From assembly GCA_015478665.1 (NCBI GenBank), contig JADMII010000007.1:85597-149596 (forward strand): a stretch of DNA of 64,000 nt, given 5' to 3'. Source of the stretch: Dehalococcoidia bacterium (GTDB lineage Bacteria > Chloroflexota > Dehalococcoidia > DSTF01 > JACRBR01). The notes under the pieces were generated by a model. That model did no database searches. It saw only the letters and a list, made by a program, of their open reading frames with translations, and was not told where the DNA came from. Shown here one piece after another: positions 44,523 to 54,281 of this stretch. Within the stretch, counting starts at the first letter, position 1, and every line of letters begins with the position of its first letter. Position numbers and translations under genes: made by a program.

Positions 44523-44616
44523 CCCGCAGGGTGCGGACCTTCTTACACCCAGCAGCCAAGGGCGGCCAACCCGCAGGGTGCGGGCCTTCGATCGCCCAGC
44601 AGCCAGGGGCGGCTAG
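44523..44616. repeat. Two tandem 47-bp repeats with hairpins after rpsI
   Basis: Copies at 44523-44569 and 44570-44616 share CCCGCAGGGTGCGG, CCTTC and CCCAGCAGCCA. The core CCCGCA-GGG-TGCGGG is a hairpin (perfect in the second copy). The repeats run into the end of rpsI and probably act as a terminator of the long ribosomal operon. Confidence 0.6.
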
Positions 44617-45011
44617 CGCTTCGTGTACTGCGGCGCCTTGCGGGCGCGCTTCAGGCCGACCTTCTTGCGCTCCTTCATGCGGGCGTCGCGCGTCAGCAGG
44701 CTCTGGCGGCGCAGCGGCGTCTTGTTGGCCTCGTCGGATGCGACGAGCGCGCGGGCGATGCCGTGCGAGATCGCGCCGGCCCAGCCGGTGACGCCGCCGC
44801 CGGCGACGCGTGCCTGGACGTTCCAGCGCTCCGCTCCGCCGGTCGCTCGCAGCGGCGCCAGGACGGCGTTCTGGTGCGTGCCGCGCGTGAAGACGTCGAG
44901 GTAGCCCTTGCCGTTCACGAGGATCTCGCCGCTGCCCGGATAGAGCCGGACGCGCGCGACGGCCGTCTTGCGACGTCCCGTGCCCGAGAAGTAGCGCTCG
45001 CTGGTTGCCAT
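44613..45011 (-). CDS. rpsI: 30S ribosomal protein S9
   Basis: A 132-residue S9 ending in the conserved KRARKAPQYTKR, whose terminal Arg reaches the P-site tRNA. GTGRRKTAVARVRL opens the protein and GGGVTGWAGAISHGIARAL is the central signature. It is the last gene of the operon, about 100 bases after rplM. Confidence 0.97.
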   Translation of the reverse strand: MATSERYFSGTGRRKTAVARVRLYPGSGEILVNGKGYLDVFTRGTHQNAVLAPLRATGGAERWNVQARVAGGGVTGWAGAISHGIARALVASDEANKTPLRRQSLLTRDARMKERKKVGLKRARKAPQYTKR

Positions 45012-45107
45012 CGATCTTCTCCTGCTGTCCCTCTCGCCATCACCGGCGCCTGCACGTCGGGCGCCTTCCGTGATGCGAAGAATGCCTGTCTCTCCCGGCT
45101 CGAACCT

Positions 45108-45557
45108 CTATCCCGCGCTCTGCGGCGCCCGGGCCTTGCCCTTGCCGGCGTTGACCTGCGACTGGTGCGGATGCTCCGGGCCGGCGTAGATCTTCAGCCG
45201 CCGCAGCAGCCTCGCGCCGTGGGCGTTGTGCGGCAGCATACCCTTGACGGCGTACTCGACCACCCGCTCCGGGCGCGTCGCGAGCAGCTTCTCCTGCGTC
45301 ACGGAGCGCAGCCCGCCCGGGTACATCGTGTGGTGCCAGTACTTCTTCTCGGTGGTGTCGCCGGTCACCTTCACCTTCGCGGCGTTGATGACGACGACGA
45401 AATCGCCGGCGGGCATCGACGGCGTGAACGTCGGCCGCTTCTTGCCGCGCAGCGTCGCCGCGATGTCGGAGGCCATGCGGCCCAGCGACTGGCCGGCGGC
45501 GTCGACGACGTGCCACGTCTCCTCGATGTCGCGCGGCTTCAGCGTGTACGTGCTCAT
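45108..45557 (-). CDS. rplM: 50S ribosomal protein L13
   Basis: A 149-residue early-assembly protein of the large subunit. Motifs WHVVDAAGQSLGRMAS, GDFVVVINAAKVKVTG, YWHHTMYPGG and GMLPHNAHG are typical. ATG at 45557 overlaps the truA stop (ATGA); the upstream Arg-rich extension belongs to truA in another frame. Confidence 0.97.
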   Translation of the reverse strand: MSTYTLKPRDIEETWHVVDAAGQSLGRMASDIAATLRGKKRPTFTPSMPAGDFVVVINAAKVKVTGDTTEKKYWHHTMYPGGLRSVTQEKLLATRPERVVEYAVKGMLPHNAHGARLLRRLKIYAGPEHPHQSQVNAGKGKARAPQSAG

Positions 45558-46372
45558 ACGTCCCGTCCGTCCCCTTCTCCGGCCCCGAACGCGAGGCCGT
45601 CGTACGTTATCGATACCAGGTACAGCCCGCAAGCCGGCGCCGCCGGGCCCGCGCTCGATGGCCGCGCCTCGTCGAGCAGGCGGACGAGCTCGTCCTCGTG
45701 CAGCCGGCCGCTCCCCACCGCCACCAGCGGCCCGACGGTCCGCCGCACCTGGTGCGGCAGGAACGCCTCCGCCTCCATCACGACGCCCAAGTCAGAACCG
45801 GCCGTCGTCACCTCGCAGCGCCGCAGCGTGCGCTCGGCGCGCCCTTCGTAGGGCGCCGCGAACGCCGCGAAGTCGTGCCGGCCCTCGAGCCGCCGCGCCG
45901 CCCGCGCCATCGCCGCCACATCGAGCTGGCGGCCGACGTGCCAGGCCCGCTCGCGGTCGAGCGCCGGACGCACCGGCCGCATGGCGATGCGGTAGCGGTA
46001 CAGCCGGCTCCGCGCGTCGCGCCGCGGGTCGAAGCGCGAGTCGACCTCGCGCGCGGCCAGCACGGCGATGTCCGGCGGCAGGAAGTGGTCCAGGCCGCGG
46101 ACGAACGCCGCCGCGTCGAGGCGCACCCGCGTGTCGAACGCCGCCACCTGCCCCAGCGCGTGCACACCGGCATCGGTCCGGCCGGCGAATGCGATGCGCC
46201 GGTCCTCGCCGGTCAGTCCCTTCAGCGCCCCCTCCAGCTCGGCCTGGATCGTGGGGCCGTTCTCCTGGTACTGCGAGCCGCGATACGCGGTCCCGTCGTA
46301 CTCCATCAGCACGGCGATCCGCCGCTCGCCGCCGCGCTCCCGGGCGCAGGCGGCGTGCGCATCGCCGGACAT
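45554..46372 (-). CDS. truA: tRNA pseudouridine synthase A
   Basis: A 272-residue enzyme that makes pseudouridine at positions 38-40 of the tRNA anticodon stem. The catalytic Asp is in FAGRTDAGVHA; MEYDGTAYRGSQ and FLPHQVRR are further signatures. ATG at 46372 follows the rplQ stop by four bases with GAGGTG as ribosome site. The position rplQ-truA-rplM-rpsI is conserved in many bacteria. Confidence 0.95.
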   Translation of the reverse strand: MSGDAHAACARERGGERRIAVLMEYDGTAYRGSQYQENGPTIQAELEGALKGLTGEDRRIAFAGRTDAGVHALGQVAAFDTRVRLDAAAFVRGLDHFLPPDIAVLAAREVDSRFDPRRDARSRLYRYRIAMRPVRPALDRERAWHVGRQLDVAAMARAARRLEGRHDFAAFAAPYEGRAERTLRRCEVTTAGSDLGVVMEAEAFLPHQVRRTVGPLVAVGSGRLHEDELVRLLDEARPSSAGPAAPACGLYLVSITYDGLAFGAGEGDGRDV

Positions 46373-46376
46373 CACC

Positions 46377-46739
46377 TCAGGCGCCGCGCTCGACGAGCTC
46401 GAGCTGCGCCATCGGCGCGCCGTCGCCGACACGCGTCCCCAGCTTGATGATGCGGGTGTAGCCGCCGGGCCGGGCTGCGAAGCGCGGCGCGATCTCGTCG
46501 AACAGCTTCTTCACGACGTCCTTGTCGTTGATGTAGGCCATCGCCCGCCGGCGCGCGTGCAGCGTGCCGTCCTTGCCGAGCGTCACCATCTTCTCGACGA
46601 GCGGGCGCACCTCCTTGGCCTTCGCCTCGGTCGTCTTCAGCCGCTCGTGCCGCAGCACGTCGCCGACGAGCATGCGGAAGAGCGCGCGGCGCTGGTCGGA
46701 GGGACGGTCGAACTTGCGGCCGCTCACTTTGTGGCGCAT
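46377..46739 (-). CDS. rplQ: 50S ribosomal protein L17
   Basis: A 120-residue L17 near the exit tunnel. Opens with [20 protein letters not shown] and keeps [20 protein letters not shown]; the tail [21 protein letters not shown] is complete. It follows rpoA by two bases. Confidence 0.97.
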   Translation of the reverse strand: MRHKVSGRKFDRPSDQRRALFRMLVGDVLRHERLKTTEAKAKEVRPLVEKMVTLGKDGTLHARRRAMAYINDKDVVKKLFDEIAPRFAARPGGYTRIIKLGTRVGDGAPMAQLELVERGA

Positions 46740-46741
46740 CG

Positions 46742-47848
46742 CTAGTCTTCCTTCTCCTGACGCCGCACGAGCTCCGACGGGTCCTCGCCGGCCTCCCGCA
46801 GCGCCTCGATCAGCGCCGCGCCGAGCGGGCTCAGGTCCTCGCTGTCGCGGTCTTCGCCGGCGGGCGGTTGCGGCCGGCTGCTCGGCGCCGCCGGCTGCGC
46901 GCCTTCGCTGTCATCGGCGTCGGGGTTCAGCAGGTTCAGCTCGATCAGCTTGTCGCGCAGCTCGTCGTACGACTTGCGGCCGAAGTTCCGGAGCGACAGC
47001 AGCTCATCTTCGCTCTTCTCCAGCACCTGGCCCACCGTCATCAGGCCGCTGCGCTTCAGGCAGTTGTAGGCGCGGACCGAGAGGCTCAGGTCCTCGATCG
47101 GCGTGTTGTACTTGTCCGGGGGCAGCGACGTGCCGACGCCGAGGCCGCGCTCGACGACGGGCGGCAGCGGCTTGCCGAGCTGCGCGAACATGCGCAGCTC
47201 GTCGACGAGGATATCGGCGCTCTTGCTGACCGCATCGACGCCCGACATCGTGCCGTCGGTCCAGACCTCGAGCGTCAGCTTGTCGTAGTTCGTCATCTGC
47301 CCGACGCGCGTGTGCGTGACGTGGAAGTTCACGCGCCGCACCGGCGAGAAGATGGCATCGACGGGGATGACGCCGATCGGCAGGCCGTCGCCCTGGCCGG
47401 CGGGCGCGTAGCCCTCGCCTGGCTCGACGTTCAGCTCGACCGTGAGGCGCGCCTCCGGCGCGTCGAGTGTCGCGAGGTGGAGCTCCGGGTTGACGATCTC
47501 GTAGTCCGCCGTCACCTGGATCGCGTCGGCGTTGATCGCGCCCTCGCCCTGCGCCTCGAGGTAGAGCTTGGCGGGCCGGTCGGAGAACGACCGCAGGCGC
47601 AGCTCCTTGAGGTTGAGGAGGAACTCCGTGGTGTCTTCCTTCATGTGCGGGACGGTCGAGAACTCATGCTCGACCTCCTCGATGCGCACGGAGGTCACGG
47701 CGGCGCCGGGCAGCGAGCTCAGGAGCACGCGCCGCAGGGCGTTGCCCAGCGTCGTGCCGAAGCCCGCGCTCAGCGGCTCGGCGACGAGCCGCGCGTAGCT
47801 GTCGCCGTCTTCTTCGACTTCGATGTTTGCGGGTTCCAGCTCGTTCAA
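46742..47848 (-). CDS. rpoA: RNA polymerase alpha subunit
   Basis: A 368-residue alpha subunit. The N-terminal dimer domain shows [20 protein letters not shown] and the C-terminal domain [19 protein letters not shown] with [12 protein letters not shown], which binds UP elements and activators. A ~60-residue acidic tail follows. I chose TTG at 47848 because AGGGAGGAG precedes it and the family begins here ([12 protein letters not shown]). ATG at 47923, overlapping the rpsD stop, would add 25 residues with no homology. Confidence 0.95.
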   Translation of the reverse strand: MNELEPANIEVEEDGDSYARLVAEPLSAGFGTTLGNALRRVLLSSLPGAAVTSVRIEEVEHEFSTVPHMKEDTTEFLLNLKELRLRSFSDRPAKLYLEAQGEGAINADAIQVTADYEIVNPELHLATLDAPEARLTVELNVEPGEGYAPAGQGDGLPIGVIPVDAIFSPVRRVNFHVTHTRVGQMTNYDKLTLEVWTDGTMSGVDAVSKSADILVDELRMFAQLGKPLPPVVERGLGVGTSLPPDKYNTPIEDLSLSVRAYNCLKRSGLMTVGQVLEKSEDELLSLRNFGRKSYDELRDKLIELNLLNPDADDSEGAQPAAPSSRPQPPAGEDRDSEDLSPLGAALIEALREAGEDPSELVRRQEKED

Positions 47849-47922
47849 TGTTGCTCCTCCCTCAGCGAACAGCGGCGCTTCGGCCAGCGCGACGGCTGCG
47901 CCTGTCATGCTCCGCAGCGTCA

Positions 47923-48549
47923 TCACCGCGAGTAGTACTCGACGATGACCGCCGGGTCGAAGGTGCCATGGCGCTCGCTCGGCACCGGCGGCGACACGAC
48001 GCGGCCCGTCATCTGCTCGCGGTCGACGTTCAGCCAACCGGGGATGTTCTTGCTCGACATGTTCTCTCTGGCGATCTTGAAGTACTCCGTCTTCTTGCTC
48101 GTGGCGGTCCAGCCGATGACGTCGCCGGCGCGCGTCGCCGCCGAAGGGATGTCGGTCTTGCGCCCGTTGAGCATGATGTGGCCGTGCCGCACGACCTGCC
48201 GCGCCTGCTTCAGCGAGTCGGCGAAGCCCATCTTGTGGACGATGTTGTCGAGCCGCAACTCGAGCAGGCGCACCAGGTTCTCGCCCGTCACGCCGGGCAG
48301 GCGGACGGCGTCCTCGTAGTAGTCGACGAACTGCTTCTCGAGCACGCCGTAGGAGTAGCGGGCCTTCTGCTTCTCCCGCAGCTGCAGCGCGCGGTCCGAG
48401 AGCTTGCGGCGGCGGCCGGCCTTCTGCTCGCCGGGCGGCGTCGGGCGCTTGTCCAGCGTGCACTTGGTGACGCACTTGTCGCCCTTGAGCATGAGCTTCT
48501 CGCCGTAGCGGCGGCAAATGCGGCACACCGGGCCTGTATAACGAGCCAT
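47923..48549 (-). CDS. rpsD: 30S ribosomal protein S4 (zinc-binding form)
   Basis: A 208-residue primary 16S rRNA binder. Cys9, Cys12, Cys26 and Cys30 form an N-terminal zinc site (the C+ form). The S4 domain is seen at LLELRLDNIVHKMGFADS ... VRHGHIMLNGRK. In many bacteria S4 represses the alpha operon translationally; not visible here. Confidence 0.97.
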   Translation of the reverse strand: MARYTGPVCRICRRYGEKLMLKGDKCVTKCTLDKRPTPPGEQKAGRRRKLSDRALQLREKQKARYSYGVLEKQFVDYYEDAVRLPGVTGENLVRLLELRLDNIVHKMGFADSLKQARQVVRHGHIMLNGRKTDIPSAATRAGDVIGWTATSKKTEYFKIARENMSSKNIPGWLNVDREQMTGRVVSPPVPSERHGTFDPAVIVEYYSR

Positions 48550-48571
48550 TTGTGTCTCTTCCTCCAGCCGC

Positions 48572-48973
48572 TTAGACGCGACGGCGCTTCGGCGGCCGGC
48601 AGCCGTTGTGCGGCACCGGCGTCGAATCCTTGATGCTGAGCACGATGAGGCCGCTCGATTGCAGCGCCCGGATCGCCGCCTCGCGGCCGCTGCCGGGCCC
48701 CTTCACGAAGACCTCGACCTGGCGCAAGCCGTGCTCCATCGCGCGCCGGGCAGCGCCTTCGGCCGCGATCTGCGCGGCGTACGGGGTGCTCTTGCGCGAG
48801 CCCTTGAACCCGGACTGGCCGGCGCTCGCCCACGACAGCACGGCGCCGGTCGGATCCGTCAGCGTGATCAACGTGTTGTTGAACGTCGACTGCACGTAGG
48901 CGCGCCCGCGCGGCACGGACTTCCGTTCGCGCTTGCGTCCCTTGCTCTTCGCGGCTGGCTTGCGTTCGGCCAT
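48572..48973 (-). CDS. rpsK: 30S ribosomal protein S11
   Basis: A 133-residue S11 of the platform. Signatures: [36 protein letters not shown] and the basic C-terminus [11 protein letters not shown]. The N-terminal 15 residues are Lys/Arg rich. ATG at 48973. Confidence 0.97.
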   Translation of the reverse strand: MAERKPAAKSKGRKRERKSVPRGRAYVQSTFNNTLITLTDPTGAVLSWASAGQSGFKGSRKSTPYAAQIAAEGAARRAMEHGLRQVEVFVKGPGSGREAAIRALQSSGLIVLSIKDSTPVPHNGCRPPKRRRV

Positions 48974-49033
48974 GCGTCTCCTCTGTCCGCGCCGTCTCCC
49001 GGCGCGCGGTCCCTGGCGGAAGCCCCGTCCGGC

Positions 49034-49417
49034 TTACTTCTTGGCGGCTGCCTTGCGCTTGCCGGCGACGGTTCGGCGGGCGCCGCGCTTCGTGCGTGCG
49101 TTCGTCTTCGTCCGCTGTCCGCGCACCGGCAGCCCGCGGCGGTGGCGGACGCCGCGGTAGCAGTTGATCTCGATCAGGCGCTGGATGTTCTGCCGCACCT
49201 CGCGCCGCAGGTCACCTTCGACGACGTGCTCCTTGTCGATCACCTCGCGGATGCGGTTGACCTCTTCGTCCGTCAGGTCGCGCACCTTGGTGGCGGGGTT
49301 GACCTGCGTCTGCGAGACGATCCGCGAGGCGGCGGTGTGACCGATGCCGTAGATGTAGCGCAACGACACATCGACCCGCTTCTCCCGCGGGATGTCTACG
49401 CCGGCGATTCGTGCCAT
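49034..49417 (-). CDS. rpsM: 30S ribosomal protein S13
   Basis: A 127-residue head protein contacting P-site t[22 protein letters not shown] opens it; the helix-two-turn-helix and [18 protein letters not shown] are typical, ending in a Lys-rich tail. It follows rpmJ by six bases. Confidence 0.97.
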   Translation of the reverse strand: MARIAGVDIPREKRVDVSLRYIYGIGHTAASRIVSQTQVNPATKVRDLTDEEVNRIREVIDKEHVVEGDLRREVRQNIQRLIEINCYRGVRHRRGLPVRGQRTKTNARTKRGARRTVAGKRKAAAKK

Positions 49418-49423
49418 CGTCCG

Positions 49424-49537
49424 TTACCCCTGACGCTGCTTGTGCTTCGGGATCTCGCAGATCACCCGCAGCACGCCGTGCCGCTTGATGATCTTGCATT
49501 TCTCACAGCGCTTCTTGATCGAAGCCCGTACTCTCAT
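49424..49537 (-). CDS. rpmJ: 50S ribosomal protein L36 (zinc-binding form)
   Basis: A 37-residue protein: [19 protein letters not shown], then [11 protein letters not shown]. Cys11, Cys14, Cys27 and His32 bind zinc. It sits between infA and rpsM as in most bacteria. Confidence 0.97.
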   Translation of the reverse strand: MRVRASIKKRCEKCKIIKRHGVLRVICEIPKHKQRQG

Positions 49538-49552
49538 CGCTCGTTCTTCCTT

Positions 49553-49816
49553 TTAGCGGAACCGATAGGTGATGCGCCCGCGCGACAGGTCGTAGGGCGA
49601 GAGCTCGACCAGCACACGGTCGCCCGGCAGCACCTTGATGAAGTGCAGCCGGATCTTGCCGGAGATGTGCGCCAGCACCTGGTGCCCGTTCGGTAATTCG
49701 ACCTTGAACATGGCGTTGGGCAGCGGCTCGCGCACCACGCCCTCGACCTCGATCGCGTCCTTCTTCTTGCGCCCGCCGCCAGTCGCCTGCGGCGCGTTGC
49801 CTCGTCGGTTCGGCAT
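49553..49816 (-). CDS. infA: Translation initiation factor IF-1
   Basis: An 87-residue OB-fold factor that blocks the A site during initiation. The core [21 protein letters not shown] ... [18 protein letters not shown] is canonical. A ~15-residue Gly/Arg/Lys extension precedes it, so the protein is longer than the usual 72 residues. Confidence 0.96.
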   Translation of the reverse strand: MPNRRGNAPQATGGGRKKKDAIEVEGVVREPLPNAMFKVELPNGHQVLAHISGKIRLHFIKVLPGDRVLVELSPYDLSRGRITYRFR

Positions 49817-49903
49817 GTGCTCCTTCTGGCGAGACTTCCTGTCTCAAGGCTATCATTCTACTCAATTCGTTTCCTCTACCGCTAATCACGTCGTGTATCC
49901 CGC

Positions 49904-50653
49904 TCAGGGCACGGTCAGCACCTGCGGCCCGTCGTCCGTGATGGCGATCGTGTGCTCGAAGTGGGCGGCCAGGCTGCCGTCCATCGTCTTCACCGTCCAG
50001 TTGTCGTTCATCTGCTTCGTGCGCCAGTCGCCCATCGTCACCATCGGCTCCAGCGCCAGCACCATGCCCTTCTTGAGCACCGGGCCGCGGTCCTCCGGGC
50101 CGTAGTTCGGCACCTGCGGCTCCTCGTGCATCGCCCGGCCGACGCCGTGGCCGACGTACTCGCGGACGACGCCGAAGCCTCGCGCTTCGATATACGTCTG
50201 GATGGCGTGCGAGATCTCGCCCAGCCGGTTCCCCGCCCGCGCGTGGCGGATGCCCTCGTCGAGCGACTCCCGCGTGACGTCGACCAGCTTCTCCGTCCCG
50301 GGCTTCGCCGGCCCGACGATCACCGTGAGCGCCGAATCGGCGACGAACCCCTTGTACGTGCAGCCGAGATCCAGGCTGACGACATCGCCCTCCTGGATCA
50401 CCCGCTTGCCGGGGATGCCATGCACGATCTCGTCGTTCACGGAGACGCAGACCGTTGCCGGGTAGCCGTGGTAGCCGAGGAATGTCGGCAGCACGTGGTG
50501 CTTCTCGAACTCCTTGCGGACGACCTTGTCGAGCCCCTTGACGACGAGTCCCGGCCGCAGCTCCTCGACCAGGCGCGCCAGCGTGTTGGCGACGACGCTG
50601 CCTGCGTGCCGCATGATCGCGATCTCGTCGTCGGACTTGATGATGATCGGCAT
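49904..50653 (-). CDS. map: Methionine aminopeptidase, type I
   Basis: A 249-residue pita-bread metalloprotease that removes the initiator Met. Metal ligands are in SLDLGCTYKGFVADSA (two Asp), YVGHGVGRAMHEEP (His), LALEPMV (Glu) and AHFEHTIAI (Glu). ATG at 50653 follows the adk stop by one base. Confidence 0.96.
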   Translation of the reverse strand: MPIIIKSDDEIAIMRHAGSVVANTLARLVEELRPGLVVKGLDKVVRKEFEKHHVLPTFLGYHGYPATVCVSVNDEIVHGIPGKRVIQEGDVVSLDLGCTYKGFVADSALTVIVGPAKPGTEKLVDVTRESLDEGIRHARAGNRLGEISHAIQTYIEARGFGVVREYVGHGVGRAMHEEPQVPNYGPEDRGPVLKKGMVLALEPMVTMGDWRTKQMNDNWTVKTMDGSLAAHFEHTIAITDDGPQVLTVP

Positions 50654-50654
50654 C

Positions 50655-51224
50655 TCAGTCCGGCCCCACCGCCGCGAGCGCGGCCGCGATGGCATCGGTC
50701 ACCGCCTCGACCGCCGGCCTGCCGTCGACGTCACGCAGCTTGCCGGCGTCGCGGTAGTGCGCGAGCAGGTCGGCGGGTGGCTTCTGCACGTCGAGGCGCT
50801 TCCGCATCGCCTCCGGCGTGTCGTCGCTGCGGGCGCTCTCTGCCGCGCGCGCCTGCATGCGCTCCAGCAGCACCTCGTCCGGCGCGGTGATGTTGATCGC
50901 CACGTCGATGGCGCGCCCGTCGCGGGCGAGCGCGGCGTCGAGCGCTTCTGCCTGCCGGAGCGTGCGCGGGAAGCCGTCGAGGACGAAGCCGCGGCCGCCG
51001 ATCTCGGCGAGGCGCGCCATGAACATGTCGATGACGAGCTCATCGGGCGTGAGGAGGCCCTGATCCATGTACGCCTTCGCCTGGCGGCCGAGCTCGGTGC
51101 CCTCCCGGACGTGTGCGCGCAGCATGTCGCCGGTCGAGATGTGCGCCCAGCCCATGCGGCCGGCGATGATCAACGCCTGCGTGCCCTTGCCGACGCCCGG
51201 GGGCCCGAAGAAGATGACGTGCAC
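50655..51224 (-). CDS. adk: Adenylate kinase, short form
   Basis: A 189-residue kinase balancing ATP, ADP and AMP. The P-loop GPPGVGKGTQ is at the N-terminus; STGDMLRAHV and GFVLDGFPRTLRQAEAL are AMP-binding motifs. The long zinc-type LID is replaced by a short loop (SARSDDTPEAMRKRL). It lies directly after secY. Confidence 0.96.
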   Translation of the reverse strand: MHVIFFGPPGVGKGTQALIIAGRMGWAHISTGDMLRAHVREGTELGRQAKAYMDQGLLTPDELVIDMFMARLAEIGGRGFVLDGFPRTLRQAEALDAALARDGRAIDVAINITAPDEVLLERMQARAAESARSDDTPEAMRKRLDVQKPPADLLAHYRDAGKLRDVDGRPAVEAVTDAIAAALAAVGPD

Positions 51225-52601
51225 CTAGCGTATGAACCCTTCGTAGTTCCGCATCAGCAGCTGCGCTTCGAGCTGCTTCATCGTATCGATGACCACGCCG
51301 ACGACGATCAGGAGGCCGGTGCTGCTGATCTGCAGCGACGTGATGCCGAACCAGCCCGTCGCCAGATAGGGGATGACGGCCACGACGCCGAGGAAGATCG
51401 CCCCGGCCCAGGTGATGCGCACGAGCACGCGCATGATGTACTCGCCCGTCGGCCGGCCGGGGCGGATGCCCGGCACGAAGCCGCCCTGCTTCTGGAGATT
51501 CTCCGCCAGGTTCTGCTGCTGGAAGACGACCAGCGTGTAGAAGAAGCTGAAGATCACCACCAGGAAGAAGACGGCAAGGTAGAAGCCGTAGGCGCTGCTG
51601 GAACCGTGGCCGTCCGCGTCGCGTCCCGGCGCGAACACCCGGTTGACGAAGAGCGCGACATCCCGCACCCAGGTGGTGCTCGACGTCTGGAAGTACTGCG
51701 CGCCCAGCGTCGGCAGGATGACGATCGAGAAGGCGAAGATCAGCGGGATCATGCCGGCGGAGTTCACCCGCAAGGGGATATGGCTCTGCCCGGACTGCCG
51801 GTACATCTTTCCGGCTCTAAACACGCTCTTCGCATACTGGACAGGGATCTTGCGGATCGCCTCCTGCATCCAGACCATCGCCGCGACCAGCCCGACCGCC
51901 ACGACGACGAGCAGGAGCAGGCCGAAGATGCCGATCGTCGAGTTGAAGACCTGGTTCAGCAGCCCCGGCATGCCGGCGACGATGCCGCCGAAGATGATCA
52001 GCGAGATGCCGTTGCCGATGCCGTTCTCCGTGATCAGGTCGCCGATCCACACGAGAAACATCGAGCCCGCGGTCAGCGCGAAGAGCGCGGTGACCGTCGG
52101 CAGCGCGTCGCTGCCGCTGAAGCCGGGGCTGAACTGGAAGGCCTGCGGGGCGATCCGCCGCAGGATCACCAGCTGCGCGTAGCCCTGCACCAACGCGAGC
52201 GGCACCGACATCCAGTACTGGTAGAGCTCCAGCTTGTGGCGGCCGGCCTCCCCTTCCTTCTGCAGGTTGTGCAACGACGGGAAGAGCGGCGTCACAAGCT
52301 GCATGATGATCGTCGCCGTGATGTACGGATAGACACCGAGCGCGGCGATGCTGATCCGGCGCAGGGCGCCGCCGCTGAACAGGTTGAACAGCCCCAGCAC
52401 CTGGTTCTGGTTGAAGGCGCTCTGGATCTGGCGCGGGTCGACGTCCGGGATCGGGATGTGGGCGACGAAGCGGAAGACGACGAGGAGCGCTCCCGTGATC
52501 AGCAGCTTCTTGCGTACGTCCTCCTGCTGGAGGGCATCCAGCACCGCCTGCAGCAGGCGGGGACGCGATGCGGCTTGCTGTCGGCTAGCTGCCAGCGCCA
52601 T
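51225..52601 (-). CDS. secY: SecY protein translocase subunit
   Basis: A 458-residue, ten-helix channel protein of the Sec translocon. Signatures: LLVVFRFVAHIPIP, LFNLFSGGALRRISIAALG, MVWMQEAIRKIPVQYAK and the C-terminal LLIVVGVVIDTMKQLEAQL. ATG at 52601 overlaps the rplO end by 17 bases; no alternative start fits better. Confidence 0.96.
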   Translation of the reverse strand: MALAASRQQAASRPRLLQAVLDALQQEDVRKKLLITGALLVVFRFVAHIPIPDVDPRQIQSAFNQNQVLGLFNLFSGGALRRISIAALGVYPYITATIIMQLVTPLFPSLHNLQKEGEAGRHKLELYQYWMSVPLALVQGYAQLVILRRIAPQAFQFSPGFSGSDALPTVTALFALTAGSMFLVWIGDLITENGIGNGISLIIFGGIVAGMPGLLNQVFNSTIGIFGLLLLVVVAVGLVAAMVWMQEAIRKIPVQYAKSVFRAGKMYRQSGQSHIPLRVNSAGMIPLIFAFSIVILPTLGAQYFQTSSTTWVRDVALFVNRVFAPGRDADGHGSSSAYGFYLAVFFLVVIFSFFYTLVVFQQQNLAENLQKQGGFVPGIRPGRPTGEYIMRVLVRITWAGAIFLGVVAVIPYLATGWFGITSLQISSTGLLIVVGVVIDTMKQLEAQLLMRNYEGFIR

Positions 52602-53175
52602 CGGGTGCCTCTTCCTCCCCACCGGTCGGGGGCTCGCTCGATGCCGTCTGCGCCTTCTGCGCGCGCGGCCGCTTCGCCGTGCCGGCGTCCTCCGCGGCGG
52701 GCTCTGCCGCCGGCCGCTCGGGCTCGCCGTTGAGCCAGCGGACACTGCCGCCGGCCTCGTTGATCTTAGCAATTGCCGAGCGCGTGAAGCTCGTCGCTTC
52801 CACGCTCAGCTTCACGCTGAGCTCGCCGTCACCGAGCACCTTGACGGGCCGCCGGGCGCTGCGGATCAGCCGGGCGGCGCGCAACGACGCGGCGTTCACC
52901 TCGCCGCCGGCCGCGAAGCGCGCGCCGAGCTGGCCGACGTTCACTTCCTCGTAGTCGATGCGGAACGGGTTGCGGAAGCCGCGCTTGCGGGCCATCCGCC
53001 GCACGAGCGGCAGCTGACCGCCCTCGAACCCCGGGCGGACGCCGCCGCCGGCGCGCGCCTTCTGGCCCTTCATGCCCTTGCCGGAGTACGTGCCGCGGCC
53101 GCTGCCGTTGCCGCGGCCCACGCGCTTGCGTGTGTGCGTCGCGCCCTTCGGCTGACGCAATTCGTGCTGCTGCAT
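52585..53175 (-). CDS. rplO: 50S ribosomal protein L15 with extended tail
   Basis: A 196-residue L15 (family ~145). The core has RVGRGNGSGRGTYSGKGMKGQ and GFEGGQLPLVRRMARKRGF. From about residue 150 on, an Ala/Glu/Pro-rich tail of ~45 residues is added; its end overlaps the secY start. Confidence 0.96.
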   Translation of the reverse strand: MQQHELRQPKGATHTRKRVGRGNGSGRGTYSGKGMKGQKARAGGGVRPGFEGGQLPLVRRMARKRGFRNPFRIDYEEVNVGQLGARFAAGGEVNAASLRAARLIRSARRPVKVLGDGELSVKLSVEATSFTRSAIAKINEAGGSVRWLNGEPERPAAEPAAEDAGTAKRPRAQKAQTASSEPPTGGEEEAPDGAGS

Positions 53176-53358
53176 CTACTCGACCTCCCGCACGGCGACG
53201 AGGTGCCGCACCTTGAGGATCATGCCGCGGATCGTGCGGTTGTCCTCGTGCTCGACGGTCTGGCCCAGCTTGCGCAGGCCGAGCGCGCGGATCGTGCGCT
53301 TCTGGTCGTCGCGCTGGTTGATGCCGCTGCGCTCCCACGTCACCTGGATCTTCGTCAT
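53176..53358 (-). CDS. rpmD: 50S ribosomal protein L30
   Basis: A 60-residue L30: [20 protein letters not shown], then [20 protein letters not shown] and the end strand [11 protein letters not shown]. Its start overlaps the rpsE stop. Confidence 0.96.
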   Translation of the reverse strand: MTKIQVTWERSGINQRDDQKRTIRALGLRKLGQTVEHEDNRTIRGMILKVRHLVAVREVE

Positions 53359-53897
53359 CGCGGCGCCTCTGCCTGCTGCCTCCGGTTCACCGACCCCCGC
53401 CGGCGTGCGATCTCGCGTCGCGGGTCGCGCAGCCCCGCGAGCCCCTGGATCGTCGCCTTCACGACGTTGATGACGTTCGAAGAGCCGAGCGACTTCGTCA
53501 GCACGTCCTTGACGCCGGCCGACTCCATCACCGCGCGGACGCCGCCGCCGGCGATGACGCCCGTACCTGCCGAGGCCGGCTTCATCATCACCTTCGCGGC
53601 GCCGAAGCGCGCGATCGTCGGGTGGGCGATCGTCGTCTTGTTCATCGGCACCGTGATCAGGTGCTTGCGGGCGATCGCCGAGCCCTTACGGATCGCCTCC
53701 GGCACCTCGTTCGCCTTGCCCATGCCGGCGCCGACGCGCCCTTGGCCATCGCCGACGACGACGACGGCGCTGAAGCTGAAGCGGCGGCCGCCTTTCACCA
53801 CCTTGGAGACGCGGTTAATGTAGACGACCTTCTCCTGCAACTCGCCGTCACGGCCCTCGCCGCGGCCCTCGCCCCTCTGCTGTCTCGGTCCTACCAT
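53355..53897 (-). CDS. rpsE: 30S ribosomal protein S5
   Basis: A 180-residue S5 involved in decoding accuracy. It shows [28 protein letters not shown]-like [35 protein letters not shown] and the [10 protein letters not shown] region. It is complete with a basic C-terminus. Confidence 0.97.
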   Translation of the reverse strand: MVGPRQQRGEGRGEGRDGELQEKVVYINRVSKVVKGGRRFSFSAVVVVGDGQGRVGAGMGKANEVPEAIRKGSAIARKHLITVPMNKTTIAHPTIARFGAAKVMMKPASAGTGVIAGGGVRAVMESAGVKDVLTKSLGSSNVINVVKATIQGLAGLRDPRREIARRRGSVNRRQQAEAPR

Positions 53898-53917
53898 GTC
53901 CGTCTCCGTCTCTTCCG

Positions 53918-54280
53918 CTAGAACTCCAGGCCGGACGCCCGCGCGGCATCCGCCAGCGCCTTCACCCGCCCGTGATAGCGATTGCCGCCGCGGTCGAACA
54001 CCACCTGCACGACGCCGGCCGCCACGGCCTTCTTCGCGACCGCCTCGCCGACGGCCTTCGCGCGCTCGGTCTTCGTGCCGGCGCCGTCCTTGAGCGCGGG
54101 CTCGACGTCCGAAGCAGCGGCCAGCGTGTGCCCGCGCTCGTCGTCGATCACCTGCGCGTAAATGTGCGAGAGGCTGCGGTAGACGGCCAGCCGCGGCCGC
54201 ACGCCGGTGCCCTCGACGGTCTTTCGCACCCGGCTGTGGCGCCGGATGCGCGCTGCCCGCGCCGTGCTCGAACCCGCCAT
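53918..54280 (-). CDS. rplR: 50S ribosomal protein L18
   Basis: A 120-residue 5S rRNA binder. [26 protein letters not shown] (N-terminal signature) and [22 protein letters not shown] (C-terminal) are canonical. ATG at 54280 directly follows the rplF stop. Confidence 0.97.
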   Translation of the reverse strand: MAGSSTARAARIRRHSRVRKTVEGTGVRPRLAVYRSLSHIYAQVIDDERGHTLAAASDVEPALKDGAGTKTERAKAVGEAVAKKAVAAGVVQVVFDRGGNRYHGRVKALADAARASGLEF

Positions 54281-54281
54281 T

